Origin: Streptomyces sp. ADI95-17
Lineage (GTDB): Bacteria; Actinomycetota; Actinomycetes; Streptomycetales; Streptomycetaceae
Direction of reading: 5' to 3'
Length of the DNA stretch: 64,000 nucleotides
NCBI RefSeq assembly: GCF_003846175.1
Contig: NZ_ML123052.1
Span: forward strand, 160,501-224,500
Below the pieces are notes generated by a model that saw only the letters and a list, made by a program, of their open reading frames with translations, searched no databases and was not told the origin of the DNA. Made by a program: the position numbers and the translations under genes. Numbering within the stretch: position 1 is the stretch's first letter; each line of letters begins with the position of its first letter. Of the stretch, positions 51,907 to 59,661 are shown piece after piece.

Positions 51907-52806
51907 TCAGGTGCCGGGGGTCAGGGCGTGCAGGGTCTGAAGGATGCCTTCGAGGAATGCTGAGTAGCGGGCATCGGGCAGGCCCTGGATCTCCGGGCGA
52001 GACATGCCGAGCAGCGGTGCGGCGCGCTCAGCTCTCTGTGCTTCGATGTGCCCGGCGTGAGAGGACTCGCTCAGGCTCGACGCCTGTTCCTGCTGTCCCT
52101 CTGCTTCTTCCTGGTCCTGTTCCTCCTGCTTCTGCAGGTCAGGGAGCTGCGGGGGTGGAGTGTTCGCCGTGGGCAGGCGGACCAGGAGCCGCTCGGCGTC
52201 ACGCTCCACGATCAACGCGATGTCCAGCCACTCGACCATGTACTGGCCGCGCATAGGCACCCCGGGCAGGCCGGCCCGCAGAAGGCGGGCCAACTCCTCC
52301 TGTGGCAGTGGTCCGTCGGCCAGTAGGTCGGTGGCCGCGGCGGCGGACCAGTGCGTCGAGAGGAGCGGGTGCAGCACCAGCCGCGCCCGCGCGCGGTCGC
52401 GCCGCCACGCCTCGGTGAACTTCCGCCCCTGCTCGGTGATCGTGTACTGGCCGCGGCCTGCTGCGAGCAGCCCTACATCGGCCAGGAAGGCCATGCAGTC
52501 GCCGACGGTGGCCGCGCCGATGCCGACGCGCTGCGCCAGCGCCGCCCGCTGCACCGGGACGCCGTTGACCGTGAGGGCATCGAGCGCCACGAGGATGTTG
52601 ATCTGCTTCCCGGGAGCGGCCCGGTAGCTGGGCAGCGTACGACGTCGCGAGGCGGCGGCCCCGCGCCGTCGGTCGCGACGCTTTGCGGTACCGGAACGGC
52701 TCGCGTTTCGGCCGGTGCCGGAATCTGCGCGCACAGAGGAGGAAGAAGACACATTGAGTCCATTTCCCGGCCTATTCGAGGCCGAATTCATGCCGGGCTC
52801 ATGCAT
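51907..52806 (-). CDS. Double winged-helix DNA-binding protein, module copy 2
   Basis: This 299-residue protein has a basic low-complexity N-terminus (residues 1-58) and a first winged helix (KQINILVALDALTVNGVPVQ, then AALAQRVGIGAATVGDCMAF). A second region (LLSTHWSAAAATDLLADGPL) aligns in position with copy 1. A Gln/Glu-rich linker (KQEEQDQEEAEGQQEQ) and a short C-terminal helix follow. The same order is found in 11030-11902. ATG 52806 is the first start; ATG 52791 is also possible. Confidence 0.65.
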   Translation of the reverse strand: MHEPGMNSASNRPGNGLNVSSSSSVRADSGTGRNASRSGTAKRRDRRRGAAASRRRTLPSYRAAPGKQINILVALDALTVNGVPVQRAALAQRVGIGAATVGDCMAFLADVGLLAAGRGQYTITEQGRKFTEAWRRDRARARLVLHPLLSTHWSAAAATDLLADGPLPQEELARLLRAGLPGVPMRGQYMVEWLDIALIVERDAERLLVRLPTANTPPPQLPDLQKQEEQDQEEAEGQQEQASSLSESSHAGHIEAQRAERAAPLLGMSRPEIQGLPDARYSAFLEGILQTLHALTPGT

Positions 52807-52934
52807 CGGCGCGATAAGCGCCTAGAATCAAAGGCGATACGTGAGCTCAGAAGAACGCGTGTCCTCGTGCCGCCGACTTGTCCTCGGCGGCACGTACGCG
52901 TGTGCGGGTAATCCAGGTGTCGAAATGGCGTCCG

Positions 52935-53417
52935 CTACGCATCACCCTCCGCGGCCATCGGTGGAAGCGTGTAGACCCCGGGCGCTACGCGCACCAGCTC
53001 TTTATCAGCGACCAGGTGGCTCAGTCGCCGTTTAGCGCTGGCAGGGTTGATGTCCGGGCGCGTGAGGTGCAGGTGCTTAAGGATCTCGGCCCGCTTGGCG
53101 CGTCTGCGAGGCCGGACGAAGGCCAGCACCTCCTGGGCGATCGTCCGCGGCTCCTCCTGCAAAGCAGGCTCACGGTGAGGCGGGCGTGGCGGGCCCGCCT
53201 GTGGGCTTGTGGCCGGGGCGAGCAGTTCCTCAGCGCTGCGCGTCACACGCTGGGAGACCTCGGCGCGCATATTCGCCGAATCGAACGCCGAGCGGGCGGC
53301 AGTCACCTCCGCCTCCGCTACAGCGAGGCGGTCCTTCGCCACGCAGAGCCGCGTGTCGTCCTCCGTGGCCAAAGACCGCAGCTCATCGAGGACAGCCAGG
53401 GCCCGCTGCGACTGCAT
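52935..53417 (-). CDS. Coiled-coil plus winged-helix protein, module copy 2
   Basis: This 160-residue protein starts at ATG 53417, 6 bases after GAGGGGGG. The N-terminal coiled coil (residues 1-65, ALAVLDELRSLATEDD and AVAEAEVTAARSAFDSA) is followed by a Pro-rich linker. A C-terminal winged-helix domain (RAKRAEILKHLHLTRPDIN, then RLSHLVADKELVRVAPGVYTLP) completes it. It matches the order of domains in 12677-13360 but lacks that protein's acidic middle. Probably a DNA-binding scaffold of the module. Confidence 0.7.
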   Translation of the reverse strand: MQSQRALAVLDELRSLATEDDTRLCVAKDRLAVAEAEVTAARSAFDSANMRAEVSQRVTRSAEELLAPATSPQAGPPRPPHREPALQEEPRTIAQEVLAFVRPRRRAKRAEILKHLHLTRPDINPASAKRRLSHLVADKELVRVAPGVYTLPPMAAEGDA

Positions 53418-53961
53418 GAAACCCCCCTCGGACATTCCAGTTTAGAGAATCGACGGGTCAGCGCAACCAGCCGTGTCTCAGTGGGATAGATCCTCTCCCG
53501 GAATTCCCCCGCAAAGCCACAGTCGGCAAATCTCAGTGACCTCGAACGCGATCCGAAAAGGAACAGGAAGTCCTTTGTTGCGGAAGAGTGCTTCTCAGGT
53601 CGCGTCCACCCTGGCCTGGCCTTTCTTGCCCTGACCTCAGTTACTCAGCGTCAGTGTGGCGCGCGGAGAAATGCAGGGGGCGCACGGGAGTGAAATGGCG
53701 CTTGCGTGAAGGCGCGGACGCCGGGCCGCTGTGGGCCGACCACGTCTGCCGCGCTCTGGCCATGCCGGCCCCCCCCCGCCGACGCTCACCGGCGCCACGC
53801 GCCGATTGCGCCCGGATGACACGGGGCGGTTGCAGCGACACATCGACGGGTATCGAAGCAACCGGCCCATGTGGTGTATGTATGCACCGTTGGTCGGTGG
53901 GGTGCCGACTGCGGCGCGAGGAGGAGGTTGGCGGATGGCGGGTGCATGGGATGATCCGGGC
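53418..53961. other. Regulatory spacer of module copy 2
   Basis: No convincing gene lies in these 540 bases between the divergent coiled-coil and XRE genes. The second copy-2 operator is at 53875-53890. An in-frame extension of the XRE gene upstream of 53962 is not supported because it would run through the operator. Confidence 0.5.
53875..53890 (+). promoter_or_regulatory. Copy-2 operator site 2
   Basis: GGTGTATGTATGCACC is a near-perfect inverted repeat (7-bp arms, one mismatch). It is followed 3 bases later by GGTCGGTGG, which also follows site 3 at the same distance. It lies 72 bases before the XRE start. Confidence 0.7.
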
Positions 53962-54285
53962 ATGCCTCGGAGCAGTAACGACAAGGTGCCGCGCGACTAT
54001 GTCGCTGATGATGCCTGGCCGTACGCCGCTCTCCCGCCGGACGCTCCCGCGAGTGCCCACTACGGTCAGGCGCTCGCCCGCAACCTGGAGAATGCCCTCG
54101 GTGTCAGTGGGTACAGCCTGCGCGCTCTCGCCGAGGACACGGGGATCACGCACTCCACCATCAGTCGTGTCCTGCACGGCAGGGTGCTGCCCGACCTTGG
54201 CACCATTGCTCGCCTGGAGGTCGTCTTCGGCTTCCAGCTCTGGCCGGGTCCCGGAGCGCTGCCCCCGACGGGCTCGCCCCGGTAG
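53962..54285 (+). CDS. XRE-family helix-turn-helix regulator, module copy 2
   Basis: This 107-residue protein has the helix-turn-helix GYSLRALAEDTGITHSTISRVLHGRVLPDL and the N-terminal VPRDYVADDAWPYAAL shared with the copy-1 regulator. It is transcribed away from the rest of the module. It probably binds the three GGTGYATGT-type sites at 51608, 53875 and 54366. An in-frame ATG at 53936 is an alternative start. Confidence 0.8.
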   Translation: MPRSSNDKVPRDYVADDAWPYAALPPDAPASAHYGQALARNLENALGVSGYSLRALAEDTGITHSTISRVLHGRVLPDLGTIARLEVVFGFQLWPGPGALPPTGSPR

Positions 54286-54365
54286 AAGCGGCCCCCGGTG
54301 TGCCGCATCGCTCTGCCGCGCTTCTGGACGCGCGCGACATGAAGACCCGGACTACGTTCCCAACA

Positions 54366-54381
54366 TGCGCATGTATGCACC
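54366..54381 (+). promoter_or_regulatory. Copy-2 operator site 3
   Basis: TGCGCATGTATGCACC, followed by AGAGGTCGGTGG. It overlaps the first codons of the Nudix-like gene. ATGTATGCACC and the distance to GGTCGGTGG are the same as in site 2. Confidence 0.65.
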
Positions 54382-54820
54382 AGAGGTCGGTGGTGATGTG
54401 ATCCTCGCCTGCTTCGACCAAGGGCATCGGATCGCCCTGATCCGGCCCGAGCCACCCGCTGCCGGTCATCCCTTGAGGCTGCCGACTGTGCAGCGGCGAG
54501 GGGCCGAGTCCTACGGCCGGGCCGCCCGGCGCCTGGCCCGCGAGTTGGCCCCCACGGGGGCGGTCCGCATGGCGAAGGTCACCGGCCTGATCCGGGCCGC
54601 CGGGCCGGGGTGTGCCTCCCGGCGCCCTGTCGAGCGCCGCCTGTTCACCGCGCATGCCACCTTCGCGGGCGGTGTGTGCGCCGCCGGCGAGCTGCTGGCC
54701 TGGGTCCCCTATGCCCAAGTCGTCGGGCGCACTGCGGGCATGGCGATCGCGGAGCTGGGGCTCTTCCTGGAGGGGTACGTGGGCGGCTGGATCCCGGACG
54801 GCTGGATCAGTCTTGAGTAG
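54371..54820 (+). CDS. Degenerate Nudix-like protein, module copy 2
   Basis: This protein of about 149 residues (ATG 54371; GTG 54398 possible) has the strand VILACFDQGHRIALIRPEPP and a helix GRAARRLARELAPTG where the Nudix box should be, without the catalytic glutamates. Its C-terminus GYVGGWIPDGWISLE matches the gene at 21982-22452. It follows the XRE gene on the same strand, 85 bases later, with its own operator. Pairing of XRE and Nudix-like genes under one operator type in both copies suggests a ligand-responsive switch. Confidence 0.65.
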   Translation: MYAPEVGGDVILACFDQGHRIALIRPEPPAAGHPLRLPTVQRRGAESYGRAARRLARELAPTGAVRMAKVTGLIRAAGPGCASRRPVERRLFTAHATFAGGVCAAGELLAWVPYAQVVGRTAGMAIAELGLFLEGYVGGWIPDGWISLE

Positions 54821-55099
54821 CGCCCGTCGTGGCCGCGGCATCGCCGCCATGCTGCTCAGCGGTCCGGCGGGAAGCGCACGCAGCGCACGGCTCAGCGGGC
54901 CCAGCAGGCGGTGTTGGACTGGGCCGGCCGTGAGGTCACAGCGATGGCCGCGGCGGGCTCGCAGGTGCCTGACCCGGCCGCTCAAGGAACGTCCCGCATC
55001 GAACGCCCGCCCTTCCGTGCCGACGGCTCGGCTCCCGAATACGGATCAGAGCGGGCCGTCCCGACAGCATCCGCCTGGCGCAGACAGTCCTGCGCAAGG

Positions 55100-55915
55100 T
55101 CAGTCGTGGCGGGCGAGCTTGACTGCGGAGGCGAGCAGGATCACGGCCAGTACAGGGATGAGGACCGCATCGGGGAACACGCCGAGCAGCAGGCCGCCAA
55201 GGACCGCACCGGTGATTGAGCCTGCGGCCAGGACCATGACGAAGCGGCGGTTGGCGCCAAGGACGGCGAAGCTGCCGTCGCGGCTGTATCGGGCGAACGC
55301 CACGAGCATCGTCGGCAGGGAGACCAGCAGTGACAGACTCCCCGCAGTTTTGATGTTCTCCCCGAACAGCAAAACGATCGTGGGGATCAGCAGCTCGCCC
55401 CCGGCCACACCCATGATTGCCGCAACCACGCCGATGCCGAACCCGGCCGCGATCCCGGCAGGCACCTGTGTCCACAGGGAAAGATCGAAGGTGCCCAGGG
55501 TGGTGGTGTGGGTAACCGCCAGAGCCGCCGCCATGAAGACCATCAAGGCAGCCAGCACCTTATAAAGGGTCGAAGAGCGCATCCGCACCGCCCATGACGC
55601 CCCGGCCCAGGCCCCGATAAGGCTCCCTGCCAGCAGATTGACCGCAACTGGCCAGCGCGCGGCCACCTCAGCGGCCGAGACCGCCGCCAGCCGGGCGGGC
55701 AGCGCGACCAAGACCACCACCAGACTCATCGCCTTGTTCACGATCACCGCGGACAGGGCGGCGAACCCGAACAGGCCGATCAGCAGCGGCAGACGAAACT
55801 CCGCCCCGCCCAATCCGATCGTCCCGCCCAGCACGCCGATGGCCGCCCCGGCACTGAACACCAAAGGAGCCGAGTGCGCCGTACGCGAAAGGACAAGGTT
55901 CTGATCAGTTGCCAT
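55100..55915 (-). CDS. TauE/SafE-family membrane permease
   Basis: This protein of about 271 residues has eight or so hydrophobic segments and the family's repeated glycine-rich motif (GVLGGTIGLGGAEFRLPLLI and GVVAAIMGVAGGELLIPTI). These permeases export sulfite, sulfoacetate and related anions. Placed beside arsenic genes it may move a sulfur or arsenic oxyanion, but the substrate is unknown. ATG 55915 fits the GGGAG leader better than ATG 55924. Confidence 0.85.
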   Translation of the reverse strand: MATDQNLVLSRTAHSAPLVFSAGAAIGVLGGTIGLGGAEFRLPLLIGLFGFAALSAVIVNKAMSLVVVLVALPARLAAVSAAEVAARWPVAVNLLAGSLIGAWAGASWAVRMRSSTLYKVLAALMVFMAAALAVTHTTTLGTFDLSLWTQVPAGIAAGFGIGVVAAIMGVAGGELLIPTIVLLFGENIKTAGSLSLLVSLPTMLVAFARYSRDGSFAVLGANRRFVMVLAAGSITGAVLGGLLLGVFPDAVLIPVLAVILLASAVKLARHD

Positions 55916-56131
55916 GGTTGGCATACTCCCTGGCCACGGCTTCGATCGGTATGGGAGCCGCCTACCTTCGGGGAAAGCTACCGATCGGCCAGGAAGGGTT
56001 GGTCGAGTCCTCCACAAGCTCCCTGGGGGAGGCGGCGCGCAAGGCCGCCTTTGGCTGCCAGGCGTCCATCAGGGCACCAGGAACACGGATGTGGAGCAGC
56101 TTCTGATCTGCAGGGCGGGCAGCACGGCGCG

Positions 56132-56166
56132 GGGCCGCGACCGGCCCCCCGTTCCGGTCGCGGCCC
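56132..56166 (-). terminator. Terminator after the ArsO-like gene
   Basis: GGGCCGCGACCGG (56132-56144) and CCGGTCGCGGCCC (56154-56166) form a perfect 13-bp stem, 25 bases past the stop of the minus-strand flavoprotein gene. Confidence 0.8.
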
Positions 56167-56190
56167 GCTTCGCGTGGGTGCGGAGGGCGG

Positions 56191-57594
56191 TCACGAGCCG
56201 CAGCAGCCACCCGCTGATGCCTGGGCCTGCTCGGGCTCGACCACCGGACCGGAGCCAATCTGCACCACTGCCGGAGCGGGAGCGCAGCAGCCTGCATCAG
56301 ATGCCTGATCGGCTTCGGGCTGGTCGAAGAGTCCGGCGCCGCCGCACACCCCGGTCTCCGGCAGGGTCAACTCCACGCGCTCGGCGGCCTCCTGGTCACC
56401 GGCGAGGGCCGCGGCGATGGAGCGGACCTGCTCGTAGCCGGTCATGGCCAGGAAGGTCGGGGCGCGGCCGTAGGACTTCATGCCGACCAGGTAGAGGCCC
56501 TGCTCGGGGTGGGAGAGCTCGCCCACGCCGTGCGGGTAGACGGTGCCGCAGGAGTGCTGGTTGGGGTCGATCAGCGGCGCCAGCTCGACGGGCGCCTGCA
56601 GGCGCTCGTCCAGGTCCAGGCGCACCTCGCTGAGGAAGGACAGGTCGGGACGGAGGCCGGTCAGCACGATCACCTCATCCACCGCCTCAAGGCGCCGCCC
56701 GTCCTCGCCCACCAGCGCCAGGCGGCCCTGGCCGTCGCGCTCGATGGCCTCGGTGCGAAATCCGGTGACGGCATCGGCGTGACCCTCCTCGACGGCGGTC
56801 TTGGCGGCCAGGCCCAGGGCGCCGCGGGCGGGCAGCTGGTCGGCCGCGCCGCCGCCGAAGGTGGAGCCGGAGATGCCCCGGCGCAGGACCCACAGTGCCT
56901 TGGTTCCCGTGCCCTCCTCGCTCTTGGCCAGGTCGGCCAGGTAGGCCAGCGCGGTGAAGGCGGAGGCGCCCGAGCCGATGACGGCTGTGCGCTTGCCCGC
57001 ATACCGCGCCCGCACCGCCGGGTCCTTGAGGTCCGGCGCCCGGTAGGTGAGGCGATCGGCCGCGCTCTTCTCGCCGAGCGCGGGTAGACCGCCCGCGCCC
57101 GCGGGACTGGGGGTCATCCAGGTGCCGGAGGCATCGATCACCGCACGGGCGAAGACGCGCTCCTCGCTCCCGTCCGCCCGGGTGTAGTGGACGGCGAACG
57201 GCTGGGCCTCGCGGTCGGCATCCACGATCCGGTCGCGGCCGGCCCTGGTGACCCCGGTGACGGTGGCGTTGTAACGGACCTTGTCGGTCAGGACATCGGC
57301 CAGAGGCTGGAGGTAGAGCTTGGCCCACTCGCCGCCGGACGGGTACGCGCTCGCCTCGGGCCTTATCCAGCCGGTGGGGGCGAGCAGCTTCTCGGCAGCC
57401 GGGTCGATGACCTCACCCCAGGGAGAGAACAGCCGCACATGCGCCCACTCGCGCACGGCCGCCCCGGCAGCAGCTCCGGCCTCCAGGACCAGGGGCTCGA
57501 GCCCGCGGTCGATCAGGTGGGCGGCGGCGGCCAGGCCGCTCGGCCCGGCTCCGATCACGACAACGGGCAGCTCGGTGGTGGCGGGCGCGTTCAC
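56191..57594 (-). CDS. ArsO-like flavin monooxygenase with Cys-pair tail
   Basis: This 467-residue FAD/NAD(P) oxidoreductase has an N-terminal GxGxxG (VVIGAGPSGLAAAAHL), the second nucleotide site AVIGSGASAFTALAYL and the ATG-like GTWMTPSP. The C-terminus carries two Cys pairs (DAGCCAPA and AGGCCGS) and CGGAG, which could bind As(III) or another soft metal. It is divergent from the second flavoprotein gene, and the ArsR-type operator lies between them. Role in arsenic (possibly organoarsenical) metabolism is inferred from neighbours. Confidence 0.75.
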   Translation of the reverse strand: MNAPATTELPVVVIGAGPSGLAAAAHLIDRGLEPLVLEAGAAAGAAVREWAHVRLFSPWGEVIDPAAEKLLAPTGWIRPEASAYPSGGEWAKLYLQPLADVLTDKVRYNATVTGVTRAGRDRIVDADREAQPFAVHYTRADGSEERVFARAVIDASGTWMTPSPAGAGGLPALGEKSAADRLTYRAPDLKDPAVRARYAGKRTAVIGSGASAFTALAYLADLAKSEEGTGTKALWVLRRGISGSTFGGGAADQLPARGALGLAAKTAVEEGHADAVTGFRTEAIERDGQGRLALVGEDGRRLEAVDEVIVLTGLRPDLSFLSEVRLDLDERLQAPVELAPLIDPNQHSCGTVYPHGVGELSHPEQGLYLVGMKSYGRAPTFLAMTGYEQVRSIAAALAGDQEAAERVELTLPETGVCGGAGLFDQPEADQASDAGCCAPAPAVVQIGSGPVVEPEQAQASAGGCCGS

Positions 57595-57653
57595 GGCGAC
57601 TCCTCAGCTTGATTCGACATCCGTCGATGGCTTGCGCGGCCAGCATCGCACCT

Positions 57654-57689
57654 GATTCGATAAGCGTCAACATAGAAGTTTATCGAATC
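57654..57689. promoter_or_regulatory. ArsR-type operator between divergent flavoprotein genes
   Basis: GATTCGATAA (57654-57663) and TTATCGAATC (57680-57689) are perfect 10-bp inverted arms. Between them is GTCAACATAGAA (57666-57677), which recurs as GTCAATATAGAA at 58799-58810 just before the arsR gene. The adjacent ArsR (58813) is the probable ligand-released repressor. Confidence 0.75.
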
Positions 57690-57701
57690 AGGAAGTTGTT
57701 C

Positions 57702-58760
57702 ATGGAGCACGTGGACGTCGCGGTGATCGGCGGGGGGCAGTCGGGGCTGGCCGCCGCCCGCGCCCTTGTGCAGCACGGGATTGCTCCGGTGGTGCTGGAA
57801 GCCTCAGGGTGGGCGGCCGGCTCGTGGCCGCGCTACTACGACAGCCTCACTTTGTTCTCCCCCGCCCGCTACAGCGCCCTTCCTGGGCTGCGGTTCGGCG
57901 GCGACCCGCAGCGCTACCCGCACCGGGACGAGGTGGTCGACTACCTCCTGCGCTACGCCGCCCGGCTGGATGCGGAGATACGTACCGGGCGCCGCGTGGA
58001 CCAAGTCCGCAGCGAGGGGCCCGGGTTCCTGCTGACTCTGGCAGATGGAAGCCAACTGGGGGCGCGCGCCGTCGTGGCGGCCTCCGGGGGCTTCGGCTGC
58101 CCCAGCCGGCCCGCCCTGCCCGGTCTTGAGTCGTTCACCGGCACCGTCCTGCATGCCGCGCACTACCGCAATCCGGAGCCCTTTGCCGGTCAGCGGGTTC
58201 TGGTGGTGGGTGGCGGCAACTCCGCGGTGCAGATCGCGGCCGAGCTCGCCGGTCACGCCCGGGTCAGCCTGGCCAGCCGCTCTGCGGTCAGGTGGTTCAA
58301 GCAGCGCCCCCTGGCCGGCAGGGACCTGCACTTCTGGCTCAAGGTCACCGGGCTGGACATCGCCCCTCTGGGGCGCTTCCAGCGCGCTCCGGCCACCATG
58401 GCGGTCATCGATGACGGCCGCTACCGGGCGGCGCTCGCCGCCAATGAGCCTGACCAGCGCTCCATGTTCGCGTCCGTCGAGGGCTCCAAGGTGCTCTGGC
58501 CGGACGGGAGGGCCGAAGAGGTCGACGCCATCGTGCTGGCCACCGGCTACCGGCCCGACGTCGGCTACCTCAGCCCTCTTGGGGTCCTGGACGGGCACGG
58601 CCGACCGCGCCACCGCGACGGGATCGCGCTTGCCCACCCCGGCCTCGCCTTCGTCGGTCTGGAATGGCAGCGCAGCCTGTCCTCCGCCTCCCTGCGCGGG
58701 GTCGGCCGCGACGCGGCGCGCATTGCGCGGCGCCTGGCCGCCCACCTGGCCTGGAGATGA
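57702..58760 (+). CDS. arsO: ArsO-like flavin-binding monooxygenase
   Basis: This 352-residue flavoprotein has VAVIGGGQSGLAAARAL (FAD site), the PRYYDSLTLFSPARYSALPG segment typical of ArsO/YhiN-like monooxygenases of ars operons, a second GxGxxG (VLVVGGGNSAVQIAAEL) and the FAD-closing LATGYRPDVGYL. ATG 57702 follows AGGAAG. The 3' neighbour is an arsR. A truncated relative of the same family lies at 59190-59661. It is expected to oxidise an arsenic or sulfur substrate; the exact reaction is not known to me. Confidence 0.8.
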   Translation: MEHVDVAVIGGGQSGLAAARALVQHGIAPVVLEASGWAAGSWPRYYDSLTLFSPARYSALPGLRFGGDPQRYPHRDEVVDYLLRYAARLDAEIRTGRRVDQVRSEGPGFLLTLADGSQLGARAVVAASGGFGCPSRPALPGLESFTGTVLHAAHYRNPEPFAGQRVLVVGGGNSAVQIAAELAGHARVSLASRSAVRWFKQRPLAGRDLHFWLKVTGLDIAPLGRFQRAPATMAVIDDGRYRAALAANEPDQRSMFASVEGSKVLWPDGRAEEVDAIVLATGYRPDVGYLSPLGVLDGHGRPRHRDGIALAHPGLAFVGLEWQRSLSSASLRGVGRDAARIARRLAAHLAWR

Positions 58761-58798
58761 CCCGCGCCAGCCGACCGGCGACGCTTGGTTCGGCGTAT

Positions 58799-58810
58799 GT
58801 CAATATAGAA
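58799..58810. promoter_or_regulatory. Second ArsR-type site before arsR
   Basis: GTCAATATAGAA differs at one base from 57666-57677 and overlaps the leader of the arsR gene that starts at 58813. Autoregulation is likely. Confidence 0.55.
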
Positions 58811-58812
58811 AG

Positions 58813-59184
58813 ATGTCGAACACGCAGGCGATGCCGCAGCTCGATGCCGATGACGGCGCGGTGGTGGTGCCGTGCTGCCCGCCGCTGACCGAGCGCCCCT
58901 TCACCGCAGCTGAGGCCGGGACGGCCGCGCCGATGTTCAAGGCGCTGGGCGACCCGATCCGGCTGCGACTGTTCTCCGCCGTCGCCTCGCACGAGGGCGG
59001 CGAGGCCTGCGTGTGCGACATCTCCGACGTCGGCGTCTCCCAGCCGACCGTCTCCCACCACCTGAAAAAGCTCAAAGAGGCCGGACTGCTCACTTCCCAG
59101 CGGCGCGGCACCTGGGTGTATTACCGGGTCGAGCCCTCCGTCCTCGCGGCGATGGGCAAGCTGCTGACCATGCCCGCGGCCTGA
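58813..59184 (+). CDS. arsR: ArsR-family arsenic-responsive repressor
   Basis: This 123-residue winged-helix repressor has the metal-binding motif EACVCDISD (ELCVCDL type) at the start of the recognition region, then GVSQPTVSHHLKKLKEAGLL and the wing RRGTWVYYRV. An N-terminal CC pair (VVVPCCPP) may add ligands. Binding of As(III)/Sb(III) releases it from DNA. It is placed after the plus-strand ArsO-like gene. Confidence 0.9.
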   Translation: MSNTQAMPQLDADDGAVVVPCCPPLTERPFTAAEAGTAAPMFKALGDPIRLRLFSAVASHEGGEACVCDISDVGVSQPTVSHHLKKLKEAGLLTSQRRGTWVYYRVEPSVLAAMGKLLTMPAA

Positions 59185-59189
59185 GCGGT

Positions 59190-59661
59190 GGTGGTAGTTC
59201 ACGGTGTGCAGTTGCCGGCCCGAGAAGATCGTCTGCCCCGGCACGGCTGGCAGGAACGGGCGCCACCAGGTGCCCGTCGCCGAGACAACTGCCCGCGCCG
59301 ACCAGGTGCCCGAGTCCGTCTCGACCCGCAGCCGCCTGCCGTCCCTGCGTACCCCCTGCACGCGGACCGGTCGTTGCACGGGCAGCTGGTAGCGCTGTTC
59401 GTACTGGCTGAAGTACTCCACGACATGGCCGGCATCCGGGTACTCCTCGCCGCTCTGGGCGGGCATGAGCCATCCGGGCAGCGAGGAGAACGCCGCCGGG
59501 GAGAACAAATGCAGCGAGTCCCAGGTGTGCTGCCAGGCACCGCCGGGCGTGGACTGGGCATCCAGGATGACGAAGTCCAGGCCCTGGCGGCGCAGGTGGT
59601 AACCGGCAGCGAGCCCTGCCTGGCCGCCACCGATCACCACCACGTCCCCGGTGTGTGTCAC
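59190..59661 (-). pseudogene. 3'-truncated ArsO-like flavoprotein gene
   Basis: A GTG at 59661, overlapping the ACR3 stop, opens a frame with VVVIGGGQAGLAAGYHL, TWDSLHLFSPAAFSSLPG and VSATGTWWRPFLPAVPG, the first half of an ArsO-like flavoprotein of about 157 residues. It stops matching the family after LHTVNYH at about 59190, right at the end of the convergent arsR gene. The second nucleotide-binding site and the rest are missing. The junction suggests that a recombination event joined the arsO-arsR pair to an older ars operon. Confidence 0.75.

Noticed and set aside
54612..55565. 317-residue plus-strand frame over the TauE/SafE gene
   Set aside because: The minus strand carries a clear membrane permease. 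This frame is Ser/Arg/Ala-rich noise.
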